DNA of 64,000 nt from Aphanomyces cochlioides (lineage: Eukaryota; Oomycota; Saprolegniomycetes; Saprolegniales; Verrucalvaceae): NCBI GenBank assembly GCA_019828595.1, contig JAHQRK010000010.1:1736001-1800000 (forward strand). The letters run 5' to 3'. The translations under genes were made by a program, and so were the position numbers. Positions 36,132 to 47,750 of this stretch are shown here, piece by piece; the first letter of the stretch is position 1; the number at the start of each line of letters is the position of its first letter. Under the pieces are notes generated by a model. That model was given only the letters and a program-made list of their open reading frames with translations, did no database searches and was not told where the DNA came from.

Positions 36132-37690
36132 TCAGCAATTTCGTTTTGCCCAAACGGACGGTACGAACAAGACATCTCCTTGGCTTGGAGCAAGCGGCTC
36201 GTGAAACTTTTCAATCGCCTTGTTCACGTTTGCCCTCAGGAGCTGCAAAAACTGGCAGCCTCGGTCGACGAAGGCAACCATGTTGGGGTACGGCAAGTGA
36301 GATACATCGATCTGGGCCAGCTCAGGGAGCTTTCCAGGACGATTAACGTAGAGCCAAGAGCATACTCTTTTCATGATATGCTCAACAACGTCCACATCTC
36401 CACTGACGAAAGGCGGGTCTTCTTTCGGCCAAATGCTGCAGAAGCGTAAAGCGTGATCGGTTTAGATTGTTGCCCAGCGGCTTCACTGTCAGCCTAATCG
36501 AACTCTTCAGCGATCAACTTGGAAAGACGGTCGTACCATAAGCACCGATTTTCGACAGCGCCTTTGGTCATATGAGGAACTGTGGCGTCTTCGAGCACCG
36601 TCCTTGATACGATAACTTCTCGATCAGGCTCGACGTAATACTTGCGGATCATGTTGGAGTGACAGGCGAGGCCATTTCTGTCCTGCTGGAATGTGCAGTA
36701 GACAGTATAAGGGTCGACGTGGGTGTAGCTCTACGTTCACATATTGATTGCCGATGGATTTCGCAGTTTGCTCATACCTCAGTAGCGCCCTCTGGTAAAT
36801 CAAGAGGTAGATCGCCTTCAAAGACATTCCAAGCCTCAGCTCCAACGAGTCGGAATGGAGCATCCACGTCGACGTGGCGGATAATTTCAAGCAAATACGA
36901 TGCGTCTGACTGGGGATATGCCTTGACTTGGAAGAGAAAGTTGTCGAGATCAATGACGCCTGCTTTGACCATCGCAGATTGCATCCGGTGGTATTGTCTG
37001 TCAGCTATCGCATGGATGGCAGCTTCGCGTAGTGAAGTCTGCGCTGCCAACTTGTACGCCTTCCATTCTTCCGAGTAAATATCAATATGCGTCTACGTGG
37101 GAGTTCAGTTATAAACAACACCAGAGAGCGCACCCCAAGCCGTGGCTTCTTGCGAAAGAAGCGCTGTATCTGTTCAATAAACGTGCCATTTTGGCACACT
37201 GCGTCTCGAGATGTTCGTTCTCCTCGAGTACTTTGTGTTTATCCGCTCGTTCCGTCTTTGCAATTTGTTTCCACACTTGGATTGCACTGGATGTGGTACG
37301 TGAAGCTCCATGTGCATTCAACGTCGCCCGTCAAGTGTTCAATTTCTTGTCGTAGGGTTTGAATTTCATCTCGCTGGCGGAGATAGAACCTCTGCGTCTG
37401 GATTTTGGCCGAGTTCTTGGCTGTCGCGCTGGTCGTCTTGTCACGAATCGTCGAATGGCCGTTGTTCACTTTGGCGACGAAAGAGCCGCTCCTTAGGAAG
37501 GAACGGACGCACGCGGACAGCCACCTCGACGCATACATCGGCCACAATCGGAGTGGGCTCCTCACCAAGGAGTTCGCAAACATTAGCTAGCTCATTCGTA
37601 AGCTGATCGTCCGTGGCAATGAGCAATTGCAAGTCTTGGAGCCACAACTCTGGTGATGCATCGACTTTGGTGGATTTTGCGTTTCAAGCT
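36132..37690 (-). pseudogene. F12: heavily damaged M96/START-like pseudogene
   Basis: Exon 1 is scattered over three frames: LWLQDLQLLIATDDQLTNEL; then TQRFYLRQRDEIQTLRQEIEHL; then IQVWKQIAKTERADKHKVLEEN; then NGTFIEQIQRFFRKKPRL. The only nearby ATG is out of frame with the first piece. Exon 2 (about 37092-36778) is clean: SEEWKAYKLAAQTSLREAAIHAIADRQYHRMQ and VDVDAPFRLVG. Exon 3 retains HVDPYTVY, NMIRKYYVEPDREVIVSRTVLEDATVPHM. Exon 4 begins LTVKPLGNNLNRSRFTLLQHL, then loses part of the middle before PGKLPELAQIDVSHLPYPNM. Exons 2-3 are much better preserved than exon 1. Confidence 0.8.
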
Positions 37691-38683
37691 GGTGATCAAC
37701 ATTAGGAAGACGCACATTCTGAAAGAATTTCATGATGGCCAAGGGAGGACATGGAGCAGACACGACGAGCCTCCGCGTACGCGGCACGATGGAAAACTAG
37801 CTGTTCTGCACTGACTGGTCTATCGCCTCGGGTCATGAATGAGCGCGGCAGCAGGAGCTTGTACCTCGAGGTTGCAGATGTCTCTGCCATGCGTCCATGT
37901 GCTCTACGGACCATTTGATTGTCGCGGTTGAGCCGTCTGCACCGCGAAGTGCGCAAAGCGCCAACGTGGCGTGGAATCCATCTGTGTGAATGGGGTCTAA
38001 GCTTTGGTCGGTCCAGCCATCGTGGAGAGCGGTTTGTGTGATGTCAAAATGGTGACTTCCCTACAGCGCCTTGTACAATAAACAAACAACAGCATCGGAG
38101 TCTTACACACGTTGAATGCGCATGACGATCTCAACCAGTCTCAACTGCTCCGTGGCTTTGCCAAAGGGGTCCACGCTCATGGAGCCTTGAACTCCTCCGC
38201 CAAGCAGTTGCTGTATTCAACCAGGGGCTATCAAGCTTGATGTGCTCTGCAGTCAATCTTCCACGTCGACAGCAACGTGAAAGCTGTGATTGACAAGAAC
38301 GTATGAGATTGTCCTCACTGCTCTCGAGACGCTTCCCAATGCATGAAGCGCCAGCTTTGATGATAAAGTTGTGGATGAAGTCATGGATAAGTCATCCGAC
38401 CCGTGGATATTTGGCTGGAATAGCAGTCGGGCGCTGAAACCTGCATAATACCTCAGCAACCATGAAGCGCACGCCTGAGGCCATGACTTTCTCCATCTAC
38501 GCTCTTCATTCCTCGGAGAGGATGAGGTCTGAGGGATGCTGATGCCTTCGTCTTCAACCTTGCATGTGGTGACGTGGACATTCCATCGACCTTCACTAGG
38601 GCGGTCGTTCCCTTCCACAGATGTAGGACACGCATTCATCGCGCCCTTTGGACTGAGATGGATCATTCTCGAATCCGAGTGCA
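37691..38683. other. Divergent region F12/F13, no gene recognised
   Basis: The long minus-strand frame at 39122-38253 mainly mirrors F13 coding sequence and is not a gene. Otherwise I see only short frames. Confidence 0.45.
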
Positions 38684-40127
38684 ATGAGCGACACGTGGCT
38701 TCAAGACTTGCGCTTCCTGATCGCGACGGACAATCAACTCCAGGAAGACTTGGACAATATATGTGATATCCTCGTCGATGACGCAGCAACTTGTCCGGAA
38801 GACGCGTCAAAATCGTCCAAGTCAGCGCTCCAAGGCTCAAAGCAACCCAAAGATACCGTTGACAAAAAGATCGCTCAAGAGAAGAATTGCAAGCAAAACA
38901 CGAAGCGACAGCGGTCGTATGAACGACAACGAGAGGAAATTCTGTGTCTTCGGCAGCAAGTTGAAGAGTTGACGGCGACTTTAAAAGGACAAAAGACGGA
39001 TGGAGTGACGATTTTAGAGATGCCGCTCTGGGAACGAACTGCAAAGCAAGAATTGGCCGAGAAGAACAAGTCGATGGAAGAGAATGAATATCTCCGTGAA
39101 GCAGTCGGCCAACACGCGACATTCATTGAGCAAATGCAGCGCGTCTTCCGCAAGAAGCCTCGACTGACCGTACGATTCCTCCGCTTGTTGTCGATTGCAT
39201 TTGACTCATCTAGTCTCATATCGATATCCACTCGGAGGAGTGGAAATACTACAAGCTGGCAGCGCAAACTTCGCTCCGTGAGGCGGCGATCCATGCCATT
39301 GCCGACCGTCAGTACCACCGAATGCAATCCGCCATGGTGAAAGCCGGCGTTCATGACCGCGACAAGTCCCTCTTTCAAATGACAGCGATACCACAGCCAG
39401 ATCGTTCCTTCGTGCTTGAAATCATCCAACACGTCGATTTGAACGCTCCTTTTCGACTCATTGGAGCCGCATCGTGGGATGTGTTTGAAGGCAGTCAACC
39501 CCTCAACTTGCCAGCTAATGCTGCTCAGGTATTCATGTCACCTTGGGATGGACACTGACGAATTTTAGAGCTATGCGCACATCGATCCATACACTGTCTA
39601 CGCGACGTACATGCAGGAACGAAATGGCCAAGTCTGGCATTCCAACATGGTCCGCAAGTATTACGTCGAGCCCGATCGCGAAGTCATCGTGTCGAGAAAC
39701 GTGTTTGAAGATGCCGCGTTGCCCCAAATGACGAAAGAAACGACTGAAGATCGATGCATGTGGTAAGATGACCTACAAGTTCACTCGGGTATGGCTGTGA
39801 ATGCGCCGTAGGTTGATTGTCAAGCCACTTGCCGACGAACCGAATCGATGTCGCTTCACGCTGCTGCAATATCTCGTCTGGCCAAAGGAAGAGACTGCGT
39901 TGGAGGCAGATAAGATTGACGACGTCTTGGCCAAGTTGACTGAACTCTGCTTTCAATTTCGACCCGCATCCCCCGGGCATATTCCCTTGACGACCGACAT
40001 CGACTTGGACGCCCTTCCATTTCCAACGATGGCGGCTTTTCTCGAGCGCGGGATTCGTTTCCTGGACGTCCTCAAGGCCAAACTCAACGATGTCGTCCAG
40101 CATTTTAACCAACAACTCGTGATGTGA
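38684..40127 (+). CDS. F13: intact M96/START-like family protein, 436 aa
   Basis: Exons 38684-39169, 39214-39528, 39569-39762 and 39812-40127; introns 44, 40 and 49 nt. N-terminus SDTWLQDLRFLIATDNQLQEDL, the WLQDL variant typical of F12-F18. The basic stretch KRQRSYERQREEILCLRQQVEEL leads into the coiled coil; then TFIEQMQRVFRKKPRL. C-terminal domain: HSEEWKYYKLAAQTSLREAAI, HVDLNAPFRLIG, SNMVRKYYVEPDREVIVS, TEDRCMW|LIVKPL (Cys-Met in place of Trp-Gly) and a last helix FLERGIRFLDVLKAKLNDVV. No lesion seen. Full-length reference for this subtype. Confidence 0.88.
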
Positions 40128-40413
40128 CTTAGCTTTTGCCTTGATCTGTCGTGTGCTCTGGTGGAGGGAGCGATGCAGATGCGCGAGATCCATGCGGCTT
40201 TATTGCCTTTGTTGGCAATTTGGTGATCCCACGAGTGGAAACAGGATGCAAACTGTCCCGCGGTGGTCATCTTTCATGGACATCGACCTCATTCATTGTG
40301 TTGAGTAAGGGCAGACTTGTAGCTCGATCTGTCGTCAACTCAGGACGGAGTAGTTCGATTTGACAAGCATGTGGCGTACTTGTCTGGACAAAACGAAGAG
40401 TCGCAAGTCATCG
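40128..40413. other. F13-F14 intergenic with conserved upstream block
   Basis: Contains at 40361-40390 the block shared with F15, F17 and F18 (see regulatory entry). No gene. Confidence 0.5.
40361..40395 (+). promoter_or_regulatory. Conserved upstream block, F14 copy
   Basis: The string TGTGGCGTACTTGTCTGGAC lies about 45 bp before the F14 ATG. Nearly identical strings precede F15 (42841-42872, minus), F17 (43239-43260) and F18 (44961-44998). In F17 no ATG is in frame with it, and in F15 it is out of frame, so DNA- or 5'UTR-level conservation is more likely than an N-terminal peptide. It may simply reflect recent duplication. Confidence 0.4.
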
Positions 40414-41040
40414 ATGGACGACTCGTGGCTTCAAGACTTTCAATTCCTCATCGCGACGGACGATCAACTCCAGGAAAAGCTCGCCCATGTATGTGAAATC
40501 CTCAATGAAGACTCAGCTACGACTCTGGAAGACTGGACGCCATTACCGACATCGGTAACGACAGCGAACAGTGCGATCAAAGCTACGATTGATGAATGCA
40601 ATGCCGTCCCCAAGGAGAAAGCAACCAAAAAAATATGCCACTATGCACGACCGCGCGATGAAATTCGCAGACAACGGATCGAGCAGTTGACAGCAACGTG
40701 AAAGAATGCCGCGACGGGATATGCCGCCCTGGGACCGCACGGCAAAAGAGGAATTGTCGCCAAGGACAAATCTCTCGAAGGGAACGAGTTTGTCCATGAG
40801 GCCATCTACCAACACGCGACGTTCATGGAGCAAATGCAGCGTGTCTGCCACAACTGACGGTACCAAGTCTTCCCCACTTGTAGTCCCATATCGATATCCA
40901 CTCGGAAGAATGGAAATCTTACAAGCTAGCGGCACAGACTTCGCTGAGGTCGTGAGGCAGGGATCCATGCGATTGCTGACCGTCAATACCGCCTGATGCA
41001 TCCGCCTTGGTCAAAGCCGACGTCTTTGACGCACGTGCAT
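40414..41040 (+). pseudogene. F14: truncated M96/START-like pseudogene
   Basis: ATG at 40414 gives DDSWLQDFQFLIATDDQLQEKL. TGA at 40699-40701 cuts the coiled coil; then two more frame changes occur (EGNEFVHEAIYQHATFMEQMQRV, then a stop where KKPRL should be). The exon 2 start SHIDIHSEEWKSYKLAAQTSL is recognisable at about 40885, but the sequence degenerates after the ADRQ motif and is lost by about 41040. No exon 3 or 4. Confidence 0.8.
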
Positions 41041-41518
41041 GTCACCACTTTTAGTCGTGTGAGCAATTTAGTTTTAACCTAGGCGTTTTGGATAAAAACA
41101 GGTTAAAACCAATAAAAACGCTACTTTAGCGTGTTTTACACTTATATAACCTATATTCTTAGGCCACGCTATCATGAACCTTCAATGAGATATCCATCGA
41201 GACAACACAGCGACATCGTAAGTATCATCGTTTTTGCTTTAGACTTCTATTCCACGACGTGACTAGCTCACGAGCTCATGCTTTCTTGCAAAAAGGATCT
41301 AAAGCTCTGTGCTCGATGATATGCCGTCTGATGGTTGGATTGTAAATTGATGCTACCGACGTCCTTCGTTGTTTTGGAGTCAATTATGTTGGCGATAAAA
41401 GGTCAGCCCCGCGTTATGGCGTGTGTACTCACGTGGTCATCTTCCTGCACTTCTTGGCCAGTAATTGAAAGATTGATCGACTCTCTCGACCCGCGAACAC
41501 AACAGCACAATGCACATG
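41041..41518. other. Intergenic, no gene recognised
   Basis: AT-rich sequence after the truncation point of F14 and 3' of F15. No gene-like frame. Confidence 0.4.
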
Positions 41519-42808
41519 TTACTGCAAGAGCTGTTCGTGGAAGCTTTCAATGACGGCGTTGAGTTTCAACTTGAGTGTGTCGGAGAATCGAATCCCGCGT
41601 TCGACGAAAGCCGCCATCTTTGGGTAAGGAAGGCTCGCAAAGTCAATCTCGCTCGTCAATGGAATCTACCCTGGACACGTCGGGAAAAATTGAAACGGGA
41701 TCTTCTTCAAGCGTGCGAGCGCATCAGCTACGACATCCATCTCTTGGGTTCCGATTTCATCCTTTGGCCAGACTAAATGCTGCAGAAGCGTGAAACGACA
41801 GCGGTCGGGCTCATTTGGCAATGCCTTGACAACCAACCTACGATGCGCTGTTTCAAGGGAGATGCCAAGTTAACGCACCACATACATCGATCTTCAATCG
41901 CTCCTTTCGTCATGTGAGGCAATGCTGCGTCTTCGAGCACAGTTCTCGATACAATCACTTCACCGTCCGGCTCGATGTAGTACTTGCTGGAATGCCATGC
42001 CATGCCGTTGCGTTCCTGCATGCATGTCGAGTAGACAGTGTACGAATCAATGTGAGCGTCGTCCTAGCAAGTGTCAGCGCCTCGGTTCAGCAGGCTCAGC
42101 GGTATACCTGGACAGCATGCAGCGGCAAGTCGACAGGACCAGCTTTGACCATGGCAGATTGCATTCGGTGGTATTGACGGTCAGCAATCGCATGGATTGC
42201 CGCTTCTCGTAGTGACGCCTGCGCTGCCAGCTTGCTGCCAGCTTGTAGAGTGTCCATTCTTCCGAGTGGATATCAATATGAGACTACAAGAGGACAATCG
42301 TTTGGAATGCCATGGAGGAAGAATCGTACCGTCAGTCGAGGAAGACACGCTGCATTTGCTCAATGAACGTCGCTTGTTGGCCGACGGCTTCACGGAGGAA
42401 CGCGTTCTCTTCCATTGATTTGGTCTTCTCGGCGAGCTCCTCTATGGCCGTGCGTTCCCAGAGCGACTCGTCGGTCCGACCATATCTCTGTTTACGCTGC
42501 AAGAGTGCAGTCAATTGATCCACTTGCTGTCGAAGATGGTGGATTTCGTCTCGCTGTCGTTTATAATAGCGCTGTCGCTTGGCCGTCTCGCTGGAACTCT
42601 TCTCTTCCTGTGCGTCTTCGCTGTCATCAGTCGTATCTCTGGCCACGGTGTTCACGAACGACTCTGAAGTGGGCGATGGCGTCGAGTCATCAGGGGGAGA
42701 CGTAGCTGAGACTCCCTCGAGTATTTCACACTCGTGGACGAGCTCTTCCTGGAGCTGATCGTCCGTCGCAATGAGGAACTGCAAGTCTTGAAGCCAGGAG
42801 TCCTCCAT
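41519..42808 (-). pseudogene. F15: M96/START-like pseudogene with at least five lesions
   Basis: Exon 1 from ATG 42808 (MEDSWLQDLQFLIATDDQL) is good until MQRVFL. There 10 bp covering the KKPR codons are missing between direct CCTC repeats. Exon 2 has an 11-bp tandem duplication (AAGCTGGCAGC twice) near 42235 and lacks about 55 codons between MVKAG and VDLPLHAVQ. Exon 3 keeps HIDSYTVYSTCMQERNG but has lost three residues of HSNMVRKYY. Exon 4 reads LVVKALPNEPDRCRFTLLQHLVWPK, then TAG at 41668-41666 in place of CAG, and ends with TAA at 41521-41519. Confidence 0.85.
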
Positions 42809-42984
42809 TGCTTTTTTGGAATGTTTTGACATGGGCGATTCTGTCCGCACAAGTACGCCACATGCTTGTCAAGATGAAAGTCCAAAGGATTGCGCTCGTG
42901 AGTTGCCTCCCTCTCCCATGCACTTCATGACCTACCAGCACCGCCGACATCAATGAAAGCCGTCAAGCTCGTCCAGCGAATCGT

Positions 42985-43190
42985 AGGACGGGTGTGTCAG
43001 CCATTTCCGAACGGTTACCATCGACGTCGCTTTTCTTTTATGCCGCATTTAGTTAAGCCAAAGGAAGAAGTCGAGCTGGACAAGGACAAGCTCGCCGACG
43101 TGGCGAGGAAGCTGGGCAGACTCTGCTTTGTCGTCCGAGTTGACCAGCGTCCCTGTCTCCTGCATTGGTTTCGTCACAATGCCTGATGGA
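42985..43190 (+). pseudogene. F16: exon-4 relic of an M96/START-like gene
   Basis: A frame reading PFPNGYHRRRFSFMPHLVKP then KEEVELDKDKLADV aligns by eye with exon 4 of F17 (PLPNEPNRCRFTYLQHLFWP, KEEVE). Nothing of exons 1-3 precedes it; F15 starts on the other strand just upstream. The end of the exon is lost where F17's upstream region begins. It is therefore the tail of a vanished family gene between F15 and F17. Confidence 0.65.
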
Positions 43191-43290
43191 CATTTCACGA
43201 GTGTGAAATTTTGAACCACCAACCTCCATTGTGGCCACATGGCGTACTTGTCTGGATGAAATCGCCAGTCTCAACTCATTGCAGAGAGCA

Positions 43291-44727
43291 ATGGAGGACT
43301 CATGGCTGCAGGATTTGCATCTCTTGATTGCGACGGACGACGAGCTCCAGGAAGAACTCGCCAATGTATGTGAAATACTAGACGAAGACATCGCATTAAG
43401 CTTTGGGGAGTCGCCGTCGTCGTCGCCAATTTCACCAGAGCCAGGTCCAACCAAAAGCACCGTGGACAAACGACGTGAAGGTCAGGAAGAAGCGAGAAAG
43501 GAGACAGTCAAGCGTCAACGCTCTTATATTCGACAGCGCGACGAAATCCACCATCTCCGACAGCAAGTTGATCAGTTGACAGCAGTCTTGAAGCGTAAAG
43601 CAAGAAATCGACAATCCGACATCTCGCTCTGGGAACGCACGGCAAGAGAGGAGTTCACCGAGAAGACCAAATCCATGGAGGAGAATAAATATCTCCGTGT
43701 AGCCATCTATCAAAACTCAACATTCATTGACCAAATGCAGCGTGTCTTCCTCAAGAAACCTCGCCTGACGGTACGATTCCTCCATGGCATTCCTTTGTAT
43801 TCCCCTCTTGTAGTCCCATATCGACGTCCACTCGGAAGAATGGAAGTACTACAAGCTAGCAGCGCAATCTTCACTGAGAGAAGCGGCGATCCATGCAATC
43901 GCCGACCGTCAATACCACCGGATGCAATCCGCCTTGGTCAAAGCCGACGTCTTTGACCGCGACAAGCCTCTCTTCCAAGTCAAAGCTATACCTCATGCAG
44001 ATCGTTCTTACTTGCTTGAAGCTATCCATGTCGATTTGAATGCTCCATTTCATCTCGTTGGAGCTGCAGCATGGAGAGTATTTCAAGGCCATCATCCCCT
44101 CGACTTGCCGCTGACCGCTGTCCAGGTATACCAGTCCTCTTGACCGAAGTGCTGACATTTGCTAGGGCTACACTCACATTGATCCAAACACAGTCTACTC
44201 GACGTGCATGCAGGAACGCAGCGGCATGACATGGCATTCCAACATGGTTCGCAAGTACTACGTCGAGCCGGACCGTGAAGTGATCGTGTCGAGGACCGTG
44301 TTTGAAGATGCCGCGCTGCCTCACATGACGAAAGGAGCGATTGAAGATCGATGCATGTGGTAAGATGACGATCTTCCATCTCCACTTGACCATGGCTATG
44401 AATTGCAGGTTGATTGTCAAGCCACTGCCGAACGAGCCGAATCGTTGTCGCTTCACGTATCTCCAGCATTTGTTCTGGCCAAAGGAAGAGGTTGAGACGC
44501 TCGGGGAGGATGTCATCGCCGAAGTGCTGGCGTATTTGAACAAGATCTCGTTTCAATTCCTCCCGACGTGTCCTGGCCAGCTTCCACTGACGACCGATCT
44601 CGACTACGCCAGTCTTCCTTTTCCAAAGATGGCGGCATTCGTTGAGCGAGGGACTCGTTTCTCCGACACGCTCAAGACTCAACTCAACGACGTCATTCAA
44701 CAATTTAACGATCAATGCTTGATGTGA
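43291..44727 (+). CDS. F17: intact M96/START-like family protein, 434 aa
   Basis: Exons 43291-43770, 43814-44125, 44166-44359 and 44409-44727. ATG 43291 (MEDSWLQDLHLLIATDDELQEEL) is chosen; the frame is open to 43231 but with no ATG. The basic region KRQRSYIRQRDEIHHLRQQVDQL leads into the coiled coil; hinge KKPRLT. C-terminal domain HSEEWKYYKLAAQSSLREAAI, VDLNAPFHLVGAAAW, SNMVRKYYVEPDREVIVS, EDRCMW|LIVKPL; end RFSDTLKTQLNDVIQQF. No lesion. Closest relative F13; F15 and F18 look like damaged copies of the same type. Confidence 0.88.
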
Positions 44728-45024
44728 CTTTGGTCGTGATGGCGTTGAAATCGGTGCATGCACTGCGCTCCAATCGTCAGGTTGTGGATGACAGGAGGAA
44801 ATGGTCAATTGCCATATACGTTGGTCCAAAATCTTCTGGATGCGTCACGCCGAGTAGATGAAAACTTTGTCGCTCCGATGAGGCTCCCTCTCAGAGCTAC
44901 GATCTTCAGCAGACGGGGATGTCGATCAACCAGCGCGTCGGACATCATTGGAAATGCCATCTTGACCAGCATGTGGCGTACTTGTCTGGACAAAACGGCC
45001 AGTGTCAGACCAGAGAGGAGACCG
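44728..45024. other. F17-F18 intergenic with conserved upstream block
   Basis: Holds the conserved block TGTGGCGTACTTGTCTGGAC at 44972-44991. No gene. Confidence 0.5.
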
Positions 45025-45621
45025 ATGGATGACTCGTGGCTTCAAGACTTGCAGTTGCTCTTCGCGACGGACGATCAACTCCAGGAAGAGCTCGTCAATG
45101 TGTGTGAAATCCTCAACGAAGACACATCTACGGCTCCGGAAGACTCGATATCCTTGCTGTCTTCCCCGCCGTCCTTGAACGCCGTGGTGGAAGATATAAT
45201 TGAAGGACGTCAAGATGTTCCAAAGGAGAAGAGTTCCAAGCCGACGACCAAGCGCACACGCCATTATATACGCCAACGCAATGAATTTCGTGGTCTCCGA
45301 CTCTCCGACAGCAGATCGAGCACTTGACAGCAGTTTTACGAGGCAAACCGACAAACGGTGTGACGACGTATGACATGTCGCTCTGGGAACGCACGGCCAA
45401 AGAGGAATTGGCCGCCAAGGAAAAGTCCCTGGATGAGAACGAATATCTCCGTGAAGCCATCTATCAAAACGCAACGTTTATTGAGCAAATGCAGCGTGTC
45501 TTCCACAAGAAACCTCGACTGACGGTACGATTCTTCCTCCATGGCATTCCAAACTATTGTCCTCTTGTAGTCCCATATCGATATCCACTCGGAGGAGTGG
45601 AAATACTACAAGCTGGCAGCA
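45025..45621 (+). pseudogene. F18: M96/START-like gene truncated in exon 2
   Basis: ATG 45025 (MDDSWLQDLQLLFATDDQLQEEL). One frameshift near 45300 separates RHYIRQRNEFR from QQIEHLTAVLRGKP. The coiled coil, FIEQMQRVFHKKPRLT hinge and intron 1 follow. Exon 2 starts SHIDIHSEEWKYYKLAA and then stops abruptly at about 45621, where the sequence changes to an antisense family fragment (F19). Exons 2-4 are gone. Confidence 0.8.
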
Positions 45622-45793
45622 GTCGTGGTTTCTCCTCTCTGTTCAAGTTTGGTGAACGCCTTGACGATGGAGTTTCCGGTGCATCCAGAATTGTGCAGAC
45701 GTAGGCGAGATCTGCCCGCAGTTGATCGTCTGCTGCAAGGAGAGAATGGACGTCTTGCGCGACGTTGTCGTATTCGTCCGCATCAGTCGCCAT
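45622..45793 (-). pseudogene. F19: N-terminal exon fragment of another M96/START-like gene
   Basis: On the minus strand from ATG 45793 the text NVAQDVHSLLAADDQLRADL then AYVCTILDAPETPSS matches the family N-terminus, closest to F20-F22 (QDLHLLFATDNQLHDDL). After about 57 codons it runs into F18 exon 2 read backwards. It is a rearrangement junction, not a complete gene. Confidence 0.7.
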
Positions 45794-47750
45794 GTTGTCA
45801 CTTGCTGTTGTTTGACATGCAACCAACCCGTCGGAGAGACGAGAACAAGCGATCAGCATGGAAGAGTCAAAGCATCACCACACACACGGTTGTGTAAGAT
45901 GTCTGCACAGAGCATCACAGTCAGCATGGCGACACGGAAGAGAAGGTTCGCCTTGGAGGAGGTGACCAATGTTTATGAACAGAGAAGTCCAAGATAGTTT
46001 TGTTGTGGGGAAAATGCACGAGATACTGCAAGACCTCCGAATCGCTCCCGAGACGCAGGTAGCTCATGGAATTGGATTTCAAAGACTTGCTCAGTTGGGA
46101 TGATTTGAGCATTATCTTGGATGCATGAAGCACTTAGGTTTGTTCGGAACACTTTGCTGCACGTCGTCATGTGTCAAGAAGCTTTGATCAATCGTTTCAC
46201 GTGAGGATGGGCAACCGCAGCCACAACTGTTGTTGGGACTGTGTCGCGTCAGCAAGGGATGGCAATGACGCACTGCTTCCCACCCAAGAAACACAATTGG
46301 CATGGTGCTGGATCTTGAGTGATCCCGTCCTGGAAGACGTGGGTTTCCCCCAAAATTTTCAAACTTGGGTGCTTGTTGAATCTCTCATGGGTCCATGTTG
46401 TCCCCACGACACCTTGGTAGAGCTGCGCAGTGGCCCATTCCCCCATATGGTCATTTGAATGTGCAGTACCATTCTATGCTCCCAGAGCCTGAATGCGCTG
46501 GGCAGGATTGACCAAAACAAGTCCATCGAAGGTGGGAAGCATACTGCCTCTCTTACCATCGCAGTCGACAGTGATAACAACTTGCTCGCTTTTAAGCAGA
46601 CAGACAATAACATGCATAAGACTCCCCTGCCCTTGCAAGGAGCGTTATCTTGTCGCATGGAGGATCTGTCCATCCGTTCCAGATTGTCCGGGGTCTTGAC
46701 AAACGATATAGACGGTCATGTCTTGCTCATAGGAGAAACCACGGCCTCGAGAAACAAACACGAGAATCACTTTAATTCGTTGTCTAGGAAGCAACACAAC
46801 TCGTCAGGCAGCACCCATTGCTTGGACTCGCTTCGCTGCGTTTCCTCTATCTGCTCATCACGGTAGCGATGTTGCCGGTGATGTTGTTGCTCGTCAAATC
46901 AGAGGATTTTGGTATACTTCCATCAAGTCACTCACGCGCACCTAACAACACACAGCATGGCCACGCTCATTTGTTACAAGGACAGTCGACTCACCTGTCA
47001 TGATGCTCAGGTTCTCACATCTTCGCATGTTGTGTAGAAAGTTCGGCTGTCCCCTGTTCTTGGAGCCAAGTGTTATAATATATGCAAATTTGCATCAAAT
47101 TCTGATTTTCGACTCGTTTTTGGTCATAAAATGTCAACAATTGTGATTTGTCAAAAATAAATTGTATCTGCGAAATACCACTGTTTCGGCGAATCAAAAC
47201 AAGCTGCTATGACTGAAACACTCCTACTCATTGAGGCGATTTCACCACGAAAAGAGCGGCGCTACCGACTTTGCATGTGACCATATGGAATGGTATTGTA
47301 AGCATTACACAAAGCTTTGACCAAATATTGTGGGAAGCAACACCAGTAGCTATGTCATATTCAAACCACATCGAGAAGGCAATTTGCCCATTTATATCGC
47401 AAAATATCGTCAGATATATCAAAAGATTGAATGATATTTTTAATTTGTCCCGCCTGCAACAAAAAGTATCATATGGTGTTTCTCACAAAATTTCCTCATC
47501 CATTTGTTTATCCAAAACAGAATATATGGAATTTTGTATGGAAAATGTGATGCATTTTTGCATCGAATCAGTCGCCTTCGAAGGGATAGCACAGCAGTTA
47601 TAATATGGGAAAATTGCTTGAAAAATTTGTTATAATATGATATCGGGGCATTTATGCGTTGTTATAAAGAGAGCGCAGGACGTCTCAGATGGCCCATGCG
47701 TCGTTCCTATTTTAAGGGATTGATCATTTAACATTCCTGCTGACTGAGAG
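45794..47750. other. Intergenic, no gene recognised
   Basis: Nearly 2 kb. Frames of about 100 codons lie on both strands at 46.2-46.9 kb without secure domain text; the part from 47.0 kb is AT-rich. This interval includes the F20 promoter. Confidence 0.4.

Noticed and set aside
38253..39122. 289-codon minus-strand open frame
   Set aside because: It is largely antisense to F13 exon 1, has no domain text, and F13 has clear family motifs and splice sites.
46200..46870. Possible copia-like integrase/RT relic on the minus strand
   Set aside because: Fragments in different frames were suggestive, but no catalytic motif could be read; too weak to call.
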